Shown: one piece after another, positions 36,101 to 46,363 of the stretch
Layout: every line of letters begins with the position of its first letter
How positions within the stretch are numbered: position 1 is the first letter of the stretch
The notes under the pieces: generated by a model
What the model saw: only the letters and a program-made list of their open reading frames with translations
Told to the model about the DNA's origin: nothing
Databases searched by the model: none
Assembly: GCF_030272615.1 (NCBI RefSeq)
Contig: NC_081415.1
Coordinates: forward strand, 510,024,873 to 510,088,872
Source: Cryptomeria japonica
Lineage: Eukaryota > Streptophyta > Pinopsida > Cupressales > Cupressaceae
Length of the DNA: 64,000 nucleotides
Direction: 5' to 3'
Translations under genes and position numbers: made by a program

Positions 36101-36362
36101 CTTTAACATTGCCGGTATCATCACATATTACAATTTTATACATGGTTTTGATTTCCTCATCTCCTAACTCTTCAATATTGTAGTGGATGTACATTCTAGG
36201 GTCTTTGGCATATACAACTCCTTTAGGGATTTGAGAAAATGCACCTAAGGTATCATCCTTCTTTGCTATCTCGGGGACTAACTGAAATACGGGCCTAGGT
36301 CTTTTGATTACTTCAACAACAGTAGGGTTTGCTATGTATTCAATTGCAGAGGTGGATGCCAT
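33128..36362 (-). pseudogene. ORF2 of the pol-less element, about 1,070 residues, unknown function
   Basis: It begins at ATG 36362 (MASTSAIEYIANPTVVEV). One TAG at 35577-35579 interrupts an otherwise continuous frame to about 34900. A one-base shift, a TAA near 34720 and another one-base shift near 34075 lead to the end at 33128. The N-terminal 300 residues look globular (RIVLSRVHGEFFWLDAIHK; EAVKAVIGLP). The middle is Lys/Glu- and Ser/Pro-rich with a basic cluster around 34920-34990. The last 300 residues are predicted coiled coil. No enzyme motif is seen. Its plan (a globular head with an 'E.I..V..LP' motif, a charged linker, a helical tail) resembles the extra ORF at 3145-6212. Confidence 0.75.
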
Positions 36363-36701
36363 GATTAAATACCTTTTTCTGCCTTGGATGAATGATTGCT
36401 TGGAGTGTGCTTGCTTCTTTCTTGAAATGCCTTAGCTCAGAATCTTCGCACTCTCTGAAAATTTGAAATCACGGTGAAATGAAATGGAGCCAAAACCTTA
36501 TTTTTATAATGTCTTTTCGCCATCTACCACATTAATTGCATGTCGGTTAAGTATTCACTTAACATTGTCTGCCGGTAATAAGTAATTTTCAACTTCTTAT
36601 CTCTAACCAAGGGAATAATTAGCACGTGTCATTAGATTGCCAAACCCTCAAGAAAATTTTCTTCAATTAGATGAAGAACTTCCTGCCGGTGGAGCACTAC
36701 T

Positions 36702-37808
36702 CTATCCTACCGATGAAGCATCACTTTGTCCTACTGGTGGAGTATTGATTGGTTCTACCGGTGGAGAAGTATTCCCAATATTTAGATCAGCTTTTCTAAT
36801 CCATTGCTTTGAGAATTCTTTCTTAACCTCTTCAACTTTTTCTTTACCTTTCAAGCTAGCACTTTTGTTGTCTACTGGTTTACCTTTACTTCTACAAAAT
36901 TTAGTAATATGCCCAATCTTGTTACATGCATAACAAGTTACATTATTCTTCTGAATAGCTTTCCCATAACCTATGTCGGTTTTTGTTCTACATTGATTTG
37001 ATAAATGTCCAAATCTTCCACAAACATAACATCTCACATTCATTCTGCAGTTTTCAGAGTTATGACCAACGTTGTTGCATTTTGAACATTGACTGGTGGG
37101 TGTATTGATATTCTGATAATTCCTAGATCTACATTCATTTGCTCTATGACCATACTTATTACAGTTAAAGCATTTTCCATTGAATTTATAAGCATTAGGT
37201 TTTCTTACCGGTTTGCTATGATCCTGAGTATTTGCAGTGCCAGAGCTTTCACCAATTCCAGAAGTGTCACCTTTAGGTTTTTGATTCTTTAGCAAGGTAC
37301 CAAGTTCCTCTGAGCTTTTCTTGAATTTTTCTTTGTGTTGATTTGCAGTTTCCAGTTCCCTTTCCAAAATTTCTTTTTGTCTCATCAGTTCATTTGAGTC
37401 ATTTTGAGTATGCATCAGATCAGTCTTCAACATGTCATTTTCATAGCTAAGTCTTGTGTTCTCATTTGCTACATCACTTAGTCTTCTAGTCAATTCTTCT
37501 TCATTCTTCTTCCTATCCTCAATCTCTTTGCAAAATCTCATAATCATATCCTGCATTTCATTTTTTGTTGTCATGATCTCTTGTTTCAACTTGCTTATCA
37601 TATCATTAAGTGATTCCTTTTCATCATTCTCATTTTGCAGTTTTTCATAGAGTTCTCTTCTCTTATTTCTTGCAACAGTAAAATTTTCTTGAAGTGCCTG
37701 AATGATATCCTGAGCTTCTCTTAAATCATCTTCTAATTTGATATTTTTCAATTTCTCTGCATCATAATCTATAAGAGCTCCTTCAAGTTGCTTCATCAGA
37801 TTTTCCAT
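36702..37808 (-). CDS. Zinc-knuckle coiled-coil protein of the pol-less element
   Basis: An intact ORF of 368 codons runs from ATG 37808 (MENLMKQLEGALIDYD), 58 bases after the primer-binding site. Residues 1-180 form a long coiled coil rich in Glu, Lys, Asn and Leu. Residues about 215-330 hold four CCHC zinc knuckles: CFNCNKYGHRANEC, CSKCNNVGHNSENC, CYVCGRFGHLSNQC and CYACNKIGHITKFC. The usual Copia gag (UBN2) domain is absent, so it is not an ordinary gag. It probably binds RNA and multimerises through the coil. A leucine codon upstream keeps the frame open to 37865, but 37808 is the first ATG. Confidence 0.88.
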   Translation of the reverse strand: MENLMKQLEGALIDYDAEKLKNIKLEDDLREAQDIIQALQENFTVARNKRRELYEKLQNENDEKESLNDMISKLKQEIMTTKNEMQDMIMRFCKEIEDRKKNEEELTRRLSDVANENTRLSYENDMLKTDLMHTQNDSNELMRQKEILERELETANQHKEKFKKSSEELGTLLKNQKPKGDTSGIGESSGTANTQDHSKPVRKPNAYKFNGKCFNCNKYGHRANECRSRNYQNINTPTSQCSKCNNVGHNSENCRMNVRCYVCGRFGHLSNQCRTKTDIGYGKAIQKNNVTCYACNKIGHITKFCRSKGKPVDNKSASLKGKEKVEEVKKEFSKQWIRKADLNIGNTSPPVEPINTPPVGQSDASSVG

Positions 37809-37865
37809 CTTTACCGATGTCAAGATCTTCCTCAAGCTGTTAGGCTTCTGAAAATAGAGGACCAA

Positions 37866-37877
37866 GCTCTGATACCA
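37866..37877 (-). other. Primer-binding site of the pol-less element
   Basis: TGGTATCAGAGC on the minus strand, two bases after the LTR end, is identical to the initiator Met-tRNA site of the complete Copia at 47886-47897. Confidence 0.9.
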
Positions 37878-37879
37878 AT

Positions 37880-38733
37880 TGTTAGGGGTCCCACAGATAC
37901 TGAGAGGGGGGGTGAATCAGTATCTAACCAGTAATAAGAAATTTTTAAGTTAAAACATGCAGAACATAATATAACAGTGTACCGGTATGCAAGAAATAAT
38001 GCAATAAACATAATCAAGAATATCCACATGAAAAGTACACCATAACACAAGATGTTTAACGAGGAAACCCGATGTGGGAAAAACCTCGGTGGGATTTGTG
38101 ACCCACAATATTCACTCAGTGGCCAATAAGAGAATATTACTTACAATAGGGGCCTGCACATGCAGGAAGGCCAACTGTCTAGAGCTCACTGCTCAATGGG
38201 AAGTCACACTGACTTACAATAAGGATTATACTAATCCAATGACTTGTACTGTTTTACAATAGCATCTCCAATGCCATATTTAGTACTGGTTCCTACTATG
38301 TTCTTTACATATACCCTTGACCTATAATTCGCACATTAGGTCTACCTAGTAATTTTCTTTATGCTCCTTACATTACCACCTAAATGTCTACAATGATCTC
38401 CTCCTTTATATACAAGAGTCATTTTACAATTTGCCAAGTCGGCTTACAATAATAAACAAAATATTACATAACAAAAATCCTATCGGCCTCTATGCCGGTA
38501 TACATATTTTCTTCTGTGCCGGTGTCAATGTCCTTGTTGATGTCAGTGCACTATCTTGCCTATGTAATGCTTTGCCGATATGATGTCTTGTCGATACCAT
38601 AGGATTGCAAGGTTGCCTGTGTAATGCTTTGCCGATATGATGTCTTGTCGGTGCCATAGGATTGCAAGGTTGCCATCAATGAAAAAACCTTCAATCACAT
38701 ACAATGTCTCATTGGAGTGTCCATATGCCAATA
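37880..38733 (-). repeat. 5' LTR of the pol-less element
   Basis: Plus-strand ends TGTTAGGGGTCC and ATATGCCAATA (CA changed to TA), 854 bases. It pairs with 32050-32900. Confidence 0.93.
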
Positions 38734-38738
38734 AATAT

Positions 38739-39369
38739 CACTCAAGATGATGTTGTTGTCAAACTCTTAGCCACATCTTTGAAAGACAAAGCTTTGCAGT
38801 GGTATAGAGGGTTTTTGTCTAGCTCCATTCACAATTGGGATGAATCAGGGGAGAGTTTGTGCAACCATTTCGAAGACAAAAGTGACCACCTATCACTTGT
38901 GGAGCAATTCACTATGATCAAGGGGGCACCCCATGAGTTCATGGGAGATTTTAATTTCAGATTCCATAAGACATTGAATAGAATTCCTTCTCTAGTGAAG
39001 CCATATCCAAATCATTTCTTCTTGTATTATCTTAGAGCTCTCAATAGAAATATAGTTTTCATGGTACAATCAATGGGTGGAGCCTCTCTACCGGGTGCAT
39101 ATGACACAGCCATAAGAGTAGAAAATTGTTTGGTTCAGGCTGGGAAGATGGCTCCAAGACCTCCAATGCCTCTCTTCCTAGAAGCTCCTACTCAACAACC
39201 CACATTGGCTCCTATCCCCATGGCACCCATAGGTCAACCATCCACACCCTCCACATCCTCCAATGAGCTCCATGAGGTCAAGGCTCTATTGCAAAACTTT
39301 AGCAATGAATTGGTGACACCAAAGAGGCAGCAAGCCCAGCATAACAGACCTTATCAGGCACAAAATTAG
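38739..39369 (+). pseudogene. Gypsy A gag, main domain
   Basis: This continues the frame from 32049: ITQDDVVVKLLATSLKDKALQWYRGF, then the Ty3 gag core with LCNHFEDKSD, EFMGDFNFRFHKTLNRIP and FFLYYLRALN (38870-39040), and a Pro/Gln-rich tail. It stops at TAG 39367, where a Gln codon is expected, and the frame goes on into the zinc-finger and protease region. It forms the particle shell. Confidence 0.92.
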
Positions 39370-40260
39370 AACTATCAGCAGAATAGGCCACCCTTTCAAG
39401 GGAAAAACCAATGGAGCAATGCCAAGCCTTTGAATAGTGTGAACCCCACAGCTGTAAGCAACTTAAAGGTGATTGTTTCAATGCAAAATAACCTCACCCA
39501 AGAGCAAGATTGGTGTCAACCATGCAATCAACCACACAACCAAGGTGCATGCCAAAATAGAGGGTTTTTCCAAACCTTAGTGGTGTAGGATGAGCCAACC
39601 ACATCTCGCCAACAATATGACCCAAATCAGCTAAGTGTTGGCACTCGAGCTTGCTTACAAGGGGATTCTACATTTGTCAATTGGCAGGAGGCAGAGTTAT
39701 GTGGTTTGAACCAAACAAATGGTGAGTCTATGTTGCAGTATACAAGGTCAAAGAGGAGAGCCATTACCACTGCCTCGCCTTCAACATCAGCCCAAGCTCC
39801 AACACCCAATGTAGTCGCCCATGATACAAGCCAGAGTACCATGCAAGGGAGTAAGAGGGAGGAAGAGGCCCAAGTCATCCAAAGAGCAAAAATACACCTT
39901 GTATCCTCAAAGGGTCCTCTAAAATCAGTTGGTGTCCCTTTCAACATAGTTGACCAAATGAAGAAGGCCAACCTCAATGTCACCATGTGGGAGGCCCTTT
40001 CAATCCCATCTCAAAGGGATTTTCTTAAGGAGGCACCGAAGAACATTGATCAGCCAGGTGGTGAGGCAGCAGTCAATGGAAAGGCAGTCTCCACCAGTTT
40101 GGTACAACCCAAGGAGGAGGAAGATTCAAGTAAGATCAGCAAGCCTCCCCCTTTCTATCTCTCCTTAATCATAGGAAATAATTTGGTTCACAACTGCATG
40201 ATAGATTCAAGAGCTAGTAGCTCAGTCATGCTTAAGAAGGTAGTGATCTTCTTGGCATAG
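39370..40260 (+). pseudogene. Gypsy A gag end and protease region
   Basis: The gag frame continues with a short zinc motif of spacing CX2CX3HX4C (CQPCNQPHNQGAC, about 39518-39555), a TAG at 39586, and a 184-codon open stretch (39706-40260) with acidic and Pro-rich text. At the end, MIDSRASSSVM (about 40198-40230) is the aspartic protease active site, where DSGA reads DSRA. The active Asp remains but the Gly is lost. Confidence 0.85.
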
Positions 40261-40801
40261 AATATGAACCTGTGACCAAAGGGGTGGTCCAATTAGATGG
40301 TACTTCTATTAATACAGTAGGGGTGTTAAAAAAATTCAAGTTAACCTTGCATGCATGCCCTAGTTGCACTATCTTTCAAGGCATATCAATCATCAACCTA
40401 CCTCCCTTCTTTACCATCTGCCTATCTAGAGACTACACCGCCAAGATAGGTGGGTACCTGTCTTCTGATTGGTCCCACATGCTATTTTGAACAAGGTATG
40501 GTACCAAGGTCACCATAAGGGCACAACCCATTGCCCAAAACCACATTGAGACCTACACCCCCAACCCTATAAACATGAATTGCACTTTGCATGAAGAGAA
40601 GAGGAGTGTATTGTCTGTGAACCTACCACTCTTTTGCAAGACGTTCCTGATTGCTTGTTGGATGAATGGGCCAATGCTTTTTAGTTTGATCTATTAGCTG
40701 AGACTGAACGGACTGGGCTTGGAACCTATTGTATCCATGAAGATGATACTCCTATCCCTAACCTCATCAAGACACAAGGAGACTCAAAAGGGTTATGGAA
40801 C

Positions 40802-41200
40802 ATGTTTTTTGATGGTTCAAGAAACAAGAATGGTGTAGGTGTCATTGTGATGCTTGTTTCTCCTAAGAAGGAGAAATATTTATTCTCTTTTAGGCTTCAA
40901 TTTGGTTGCACCAACAATTTCGCTGAGTATGAAACCTTGATCCAGGGTCTCCAACTTGCACAAAGCAGATTGATCAGATCTTTACAAGTATTTGGAGATA
41001 GTGAGTTGGTTGTTAACCACATCTGAGCCCAAAGTGTAGCAAAAAATAACCTACTCAAATCATACAAACACAGGGTTTGGGATTTGATTAAAGGATTCGA
41101 GGCCTTCAATATCCAGACAATTCCTAGAAGTTAGAACAAGCATGTTGATAGTCTTGCAGCAATTGGTGCTCAATTCGGCATACCAGCGCATGTTGCAAGT
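40802..41200 (+). pseudogene. Gypsy A second RNase H domain, located upstream of RT
   Basis: An RNase HI-type domain with all four acidic residues visible: NMFFDGSRNKNG (40800), NFAEYETLIQGL (about 40920), VFGDSELVVNHI (about 40990-41023) and HVDSLAAIG (about 41142). It carries a TGA at 41024 and a TAG at 41132. RT starts about 600 bases downstream. In plant Tat elements as I know them, this extra RNase H lies between the tethered RNase H and integrase, as in gypsy B in this window. The upstream position is therefore unusual. Its function would be RNA removal during reverse transcription. Confidence 0.85.
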
Positions 41201-41410
41201 GAGAAGAAGCAACACATCAGGCTTGTTGTGAGGCCTGTTGTTCCACACAGTCGGGTAAATTGGCAAGTGTTCAAAATTGATCATCAGATCATCAACTTCT
41301 TGCAAAATGAAGCAGATTTTTCTGCTAAAAATCAACCTAAGCTACAAGACCATTATGGAGATCAAATCATGTAGCTCAACTCCAATAAGCTACCCAAAGG
41401 TCTAGTTACC

Positions 41411-42954
41411 TTGGAAGGCATTTTCAACTCGGATGGTCAGTTGAAGAAAAGGATGAACTTGGCTACAAAGAGGGGTGATTACAAGCCAGTTGTTGTCATC
41501 AAAGGTATGTCCTTGAACTTGGGCAAGGTGTGTTCCTCAACCGAACAAGAGGCCTTTGTTGAGATTTGCCAAAAATATGATGACATGGTTGCTTGGACCT
41601 ATGAAGACTTGAAAGGTTTTGTCCCTAGCTTAGCCTCGCATATTATAGAGCTAAACTCGGATGCAAAGGAAGTTAGACAAAATAAAAGGCCAATAAACCC
41701 CAAGATTGAGCCACTAATGAGGAAGGGGTTGACCAAGCTGATAGAAGCCAATATCATCTTCCCTATCAAGCACTCCTCCTAGGTGGCCAACCTTGTCCCT
41801 ATAAGGAACAAGAATGGGGAAATCAGGCTATGTGTAGACTTTAGGGATCTCAATAGAGCCTCCCTCAAGGATCACTATCCCCATCCCTCTATGGAGAAGA
41901 TTCTCCAAAAGGTCAGTGGCTCAGAAAGATTTTCATTCTTGGATGGGTATATAGGCTACAATCAGATCTTGGTCCAAGAATCAAACCAATACAAGATTGC
42001 ATTTACTACTGAGTGGGGTACTGTCAAATGCCTTTTGGGATAGCCAATGCAGGTGCCACATTCCAAAGAGTAATGGACATGGATTTCAAGGGTGTATTAG
42101 CAAAGTTTGTGCTTGTATACCTTGATGACATAACTGTTTATTCGAAGCGTGTTGCTGACCATCTTGGTAATTTTGAGCAGGTGTTCATGAAATGCAGGGA
42201 GTATGGTGTGTCCTTGAACCCTAGCAAGTGTGTATTTTCTACTAATCAAGGAAGATTGATAGGACACATCGTATCCAAGGAAGGTTTGACCATTGACCAA
42301 GAGCGAGTGGAGGCTATACTTTCTCTTCCACTCCCTAGTCACAAGAAAGGATTGCAAAGTTTCCTTGGTAGGATCAACTTTGTGAGGAGGTTCATTCCCA
42401 ACCTTTCCACCATGGTAAAACCCCTCACTTCCATGTTGAAGAAAAACTTGGCTTTCAGTTGGACCAAGGAGGGGAGGGTCAGTTTTGAAGAGATCAAACA
42501 AGTATTTGCTCAGGCCCCTACCCTTGTCAATCCTAATTATGAAAAGGATTTTATCCTCTATACCTTTGGAGGAGAACCCAGCATCTCAGTTGTCCTAACA
42601 CAGTTGAACGATGATAATTTGGAGCAACCTATTGTTTTCTTTAGTGAGGGGCTAAAGGACTATGAGCTTAAGTATAGTTATGTAGAAAAAAAATTCCTCA
42701 CTGTTGTAAGGGCATTAAAAAAGTTTAGACACGTGTTTTCCAACAACAGAATCCAGCTCTTAGTTTTGCATGCAAGTGTCAAAGATTCCCTTCTAAACAA
42801 GGAAATCAGTGAGAAGAGGGTTGGGTGGATAACCAAGGTCATGGAGTATGACATCAACATCAAGATCACTAAGCTTGTAAGAGGCGGGGTCCTATGTGAA
42901 CAACTTGTCTCACCTTCTGAGACTACTTCAGAGGTCGCCCTTATGTTACAATAG
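41411..42954 (+). pseudogene. Gypsy A reverse transcriptase and tethered RNase H
   Basis: Upstream linker 41411-41780 (FVPSLASHIIELNSDAKEV). RT blocks: VANLVPIRNKNGEIRLCVDF (41783-41842), SFLDGYIGYNQI (about 41935), MPFGIANAGATFQRVMD (about 42030), VYLDDITVYS (42115-42145, catalytic box intact). The thumb and tethered RNase H follow (FSWTKEGRVSFEEIK; FSEGLKDYELKYSYVEK). A TAG at 41780 and a one-base shift near 42020 break it. It copies element RNA into DNA. Confidence 0.93.
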
Positions 42955-43099
42955 GATCAACCAACTAGTAACAACACTCAATTAAGTTGGGTAAGTGACA
43001 TATCCACCTTCTTAATGGAAGGTAGATACCCCCAAGGTTTGGATAGGACCAAAAGAAGGCATTTTAGGTTGCAATCCATTCCCTATGTTTTAGTGAATG

Positions 43100-44234
43100 G
43101 CACTCTTTTTTGAAAAGAATCTAATGGAGTCTTACTAAGATGTATCAAGCAAAACCAACTCAACAGATTGTTAGAGGAATTTCATGATGGCTCTTCAGGG
43201 GATCACTTCTCTACAAGGACTACGGATATCAAAATAATGAGGGCTAGTTATTATTGTCCATCCTTATTCAGTGACTCGCATAGATGAGTGAAGAATTGCA
43301 AGAAATGTGCTCTCTTCTCTGGGAAGTAAAGACTAGTTGCCCTACCTCTTCATCCCATCCAAGCAGATCAATCATTTGCCAAATGGGGTTTAGACTTCAT
43401 TGGCATGATAAACCCACCTTTTAGTGTTGGCCATAAGTGGATCTTGGCCGAAATAGATTACTTCACTAGGTGGACAGAGGCAGTTGTATTGAGGAATGTC
43501 ACTGACGCCTCAGTGTTGGAATTCCTGAGGGAATTGTGACAAGATCTGGTGTCCCCTCCACCATCATATCAGACAATGCCAGGGCATTTGTTGGAACCCA
43601 AATCAGTTCTTGGGCAATTAAGCATTGTGTATACTTGAAGACATCATCCAACTATTACCCTCAGGGTAACAACTTAGTTGTATCTTACAACAAGAACCTC
43701 ATCAGGATAAATAAAAGGACAATTGAAGACAATCAGAGGGCATGGAACACTAAGTTGAGGAAAACCTTATGGGCTGATAGGATCACACCCAAGAGGGCGA
43801 TTGGTAACTCCCCTTTCATGCTAGTATATGTGAAGGAAGCAAGACTCCCAACTTCTCTAGAGTTACCCTCTCTTGAACTAGCACATCAGCTAGAATTGAC
43901 AGAGAATGATGCCATGACAGTAAGACTAGTTGATTTGATGGAGCTGGAGGAAGTTAGAAGTCGGGCTATGCATACACTTAAGACTCATCAAGTGTAGGTC
44001 AACAAGGTTTTTGATAAAAGGGATACTAATAGGGTCTTCAAAGAGGGAGATCTAGTTCTCAAGTGGGATGTAGATAGAGCCAAAGCTGGGTGACACTCCA
44101 AATTTGATGATATCTGGAGTGGTCCATATGTCATCACTAGTTGCAAGGAGGCCAACGCATTTCATCTCTACAAGTTTGATGGTGAAGTCCTTCCAATCCT
44201 AGTGAATGGGATTCATCTCAAGCTCTCCTTCTAA
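43100..44234 (+). pseudogene. Gypsy A integrase
   Basis: The zinc region has FHDGSSGDHFS and, after a shift, KNCKKCALF (about 43290). The core reads GLDFIGMINPP (about 43390), IISDNARAF (about 43562) and QGNNLVVSYNKNLI (about 43660), where the third catalytic residue is Val instead of Glu. The C-terminal domain continues to HLKLSF and a stop at 44232-44234. There is at least one shift near 43530 and there are stops at 43995 and about 44091. It could not integrate DNA. Confidence 0.9.
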
Positions 44235-44466
44235 AGAGGGTGTTGATGACTATGTAAATATTAGAGCTAGAGGTTTTTTTTCTTTCATAAGTGCTTATGC
44301 ACATGCTGCATTCTCCTTAAGAGGGTGTGCACTCTAGTTTCTAGTTTTCCTCCAAGTGATGGCACACACATGTTTTGGGTATTTCAATGACTCAGTGCCC
44401 AATGGATGCTTAAGGCTTTTGGACTTCATACTTAGCAGGCAAGCATCCTACAAAAATCACCAAAAA

Positions 44467-46275
44467 TATTGTCATTTTATGACACCCTTGGTCCATCAGT
44501 AAGAATCAATCAGAAATATGATCCATGGACCGGCACTGCCCTAGTTGATTAAAGAGAAAGCAGAAGAATCATGCCCAAGGTTCTGAGGTTCTTTCCCTTT
44601 GCCTTCTCTCACTTTTTTTTTTTGGAACTCTGGAACCCCAAGGTTCTGAAGTTCCCTCTTGGTTTTCTTCTTTCTCCAGAACTCTGAAACCCCAACGTTT
44701 TGAAGTTCCTTCCCTTTGTTGCCTCTCCTTTTTTTTCCCTAAACTTTGGAACCCCGAGTTTTTGAAGTTCCTCTCCTTCTTCCCCTTTCTCCTTCCCTTC
44801 CACCATACTCTGGAACCCCGAGGTTTCAAAGTTCCTTTGTGTAGTTCCCCCGGAACTCTGGAACTCCAAAGTTCTGAAGTTCCTTTCCCTTGCCTTCTTC
44901 GTAACTCTGGAACCCCAAGGTTCCTAAGTTCCCTCCTAGCCTTTCTTCCTTTTCTGGAACTCTGGAACCCCAAGGTTTCAAAGTTCTCTTTCCCTTCCTT
45001 CCCTTTCTTCTCTCTGGAACTCTGGAACCTCGAGGTTCTGAAGTTCCTTCCCTCCTTGCCTTTTCTCTCTAGTTCCTTGGAACTCCAGAACCCCAAGGTT
45101 CTGAAGTTCCTTCTTTAGCCCCTTTTTTCAGCCCCTGAGGTTCTGAATTTCCCTATTGCATCTCTTTCCTCTTCCCCAAAACTCTGGAACCCTGAGGTTC
45201 CGAGGTTCCTTACTTGTCTTTCCCACTTCGGGAGCCCAAGCTTCTGAAGTCCTCAGACTTCTTTCCAACTAGAGACACTTCCGAATGGCGTGATCGACAC
45301 TCAAGGCTTTATATGCTCCTACAGTTTTGGTGACTTATGCACTTTCTTTTGTGGAGCCATAGGGGTGCATTTAATGTTTTGGTAGGATTTATATCAAGGG
45401 AGGTATGGGGCCATTCTTGTTGTGGTGACTTATGTTATCTCTGCATACTCTGACTTTGGAAGGTCAGTCAATCCACCTTCTCATGGTTGCCTTTTGTGGG
45501 TATGGCTAGGTTGCTTGCAAGTACTGAGGTCAAGTGCATGCACTTCCCTGCACTCCCAGACTGACATGCAGGGGTCATGATCACTCTTGTAACCATTTTT
45601 CTATATAAGGCTTTTAAGCCCCATTGTAAAGGGTTCTATCCTTGCTTCCTTGAGCTTTCCTATGCTCTTTCTCTTTTCTTGAAGACATGTAATTATTTTT
45701 GCAATTCGGCAATTGTAAGTTTGGCCTTTGACCTTTGAATGAATTGAAATTACATTCTTGCCTTCCTTCAACTTATGCATGTTGTGTATGTTCCCTTACC
45801 TTCATCATAGGTTATGTTTTGTGGCTCTTCTCTCCATATATGTTGTGTTAACTTATTTTTTCTGAGTGTGGCTTGTGGGAATCCTTCTCCCCTCTTGACA
45901 CTTAGCAAAATCTAACTTCCATACATGTGTTTGGGTCACTCATGCAATTGAAGTTTGAGCATCTCTTGGGTATTTCAATTGATTCCTTGTGCCATTTTGG
46001 GTGGGGAGAGAAACAATCTCTTATCTTGGTGCATCACCTCCTTTGATTTTAAGCATTTATCTCTTCCCTTTACCTTTGGAATTTGTTAGGATAGGCTAGG
46101 AGTTAGTTTTGAAGTGTTGAGTTGGTTCAACACCTGCACCTTGATAGAGAAGGAACTCAACCTTCTCCATAGATTCAACCCCCTTGCGCAAGGTCCCACA
46201 CTTAGGGGTTGTTTCCATGTTTCAGAAGGTTGCTGAGTTGATAGATCAACAAGCGTGCAAGCTTTTGTGATAATA
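44467..46275 (+). repeat. 3' LTR of gypsy A
   Basis: Starts TATTGTCATTTTATGAC and ends TTTTGTGATAATA, followed by the target copy GTTCC. It contains the hairpin minisatellite at 44570-45235 and the TATA box at 45601-45610. Confidence 0.92.
44570..45235. repeat. Minisatellite with GAACC..GGTTC hairpins in the 3' LTR
   Basis: Counterpart of 29590-30250, with units such as CTCTGGAACCCCAAGGTTC. A long open frame on the other strand is a by-product of the repeat. Confidence 0.85.
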
Positions 46276-46280
46276 GTTCC

Positions 46281-46363
46281 TCTTTGTCTTATACACTTGG
46301 TGTTACTTTGTATCTAAACCTTATGGGTGCTAACCCAGCAAAGTGGAGTCATACCATCCATAT
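46281..46363 (-). pseudogene. C-terminal end of gypsy B integrase (detached piece)
   Basis: On the minus strand this reads DGMTPLCWVSTHKV and stops at TAG (46316-46314). It continues the frame from 54225 upward (LGPYIVTFVYGSSAYGFSYM) once the Copia at 46364-54224 and one CATAT are removed. The first bases (46281-46313) are 3' flank of that stop. Confidence 0.85.

Larger units (their letters stand above)
32050..38733 (-). mobile_element. LTR element without pol (TR-GAG-like), minus strand, TSD AATAT
   Basis: Two LTRs (32050-32900 and 37880-38733) enclose a Met-tRNA primer-binding site, a zinc-knuckle ORF, a second long ORF and a polypurine tract. AATAT flanks the element at 32045-32049 and 38734-38738. 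No protease, integrase, RT or RNase H motif is present in 5 kb of internal sequence, so it must use enzymes from another element. LTR ends, primer site and polypurine tract match the complete Copia in this window, the likely type of helper. Confidence 0.93.
29465..46275 (+). mobile_element. Ty3/gypsy element 'gypsy A', complete with both LTRs, TSD GTTCC
   Basis: The LTRs begin TATTGTCA and end TGATAATA (TGATAAAA at the 5' copy), a short inverted pair. GTTCC flanks the element at 29460-29464 and 46276-46280. A related sequence at about 23331 shows the same site empty, confirming the borders. Total length is 16.8 kb, or about 10.1 kb without the pol-less element nested in its gag. Internal order: gag, protease, an RNase H domain, RT, tethered RNase H, integrase. 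The frames carry stops and shifts, so it is not autonomous now. Confidence 0.93.

Noticed and set aside
44569-45096. 175-codon open frame on the minus strand
   Set aside because: It lies inside the LTR minisatellite. Its Lys/Glu/Gly-rich repeats follow the DNA repeat and the same region of the other LTR does not keep the frame.
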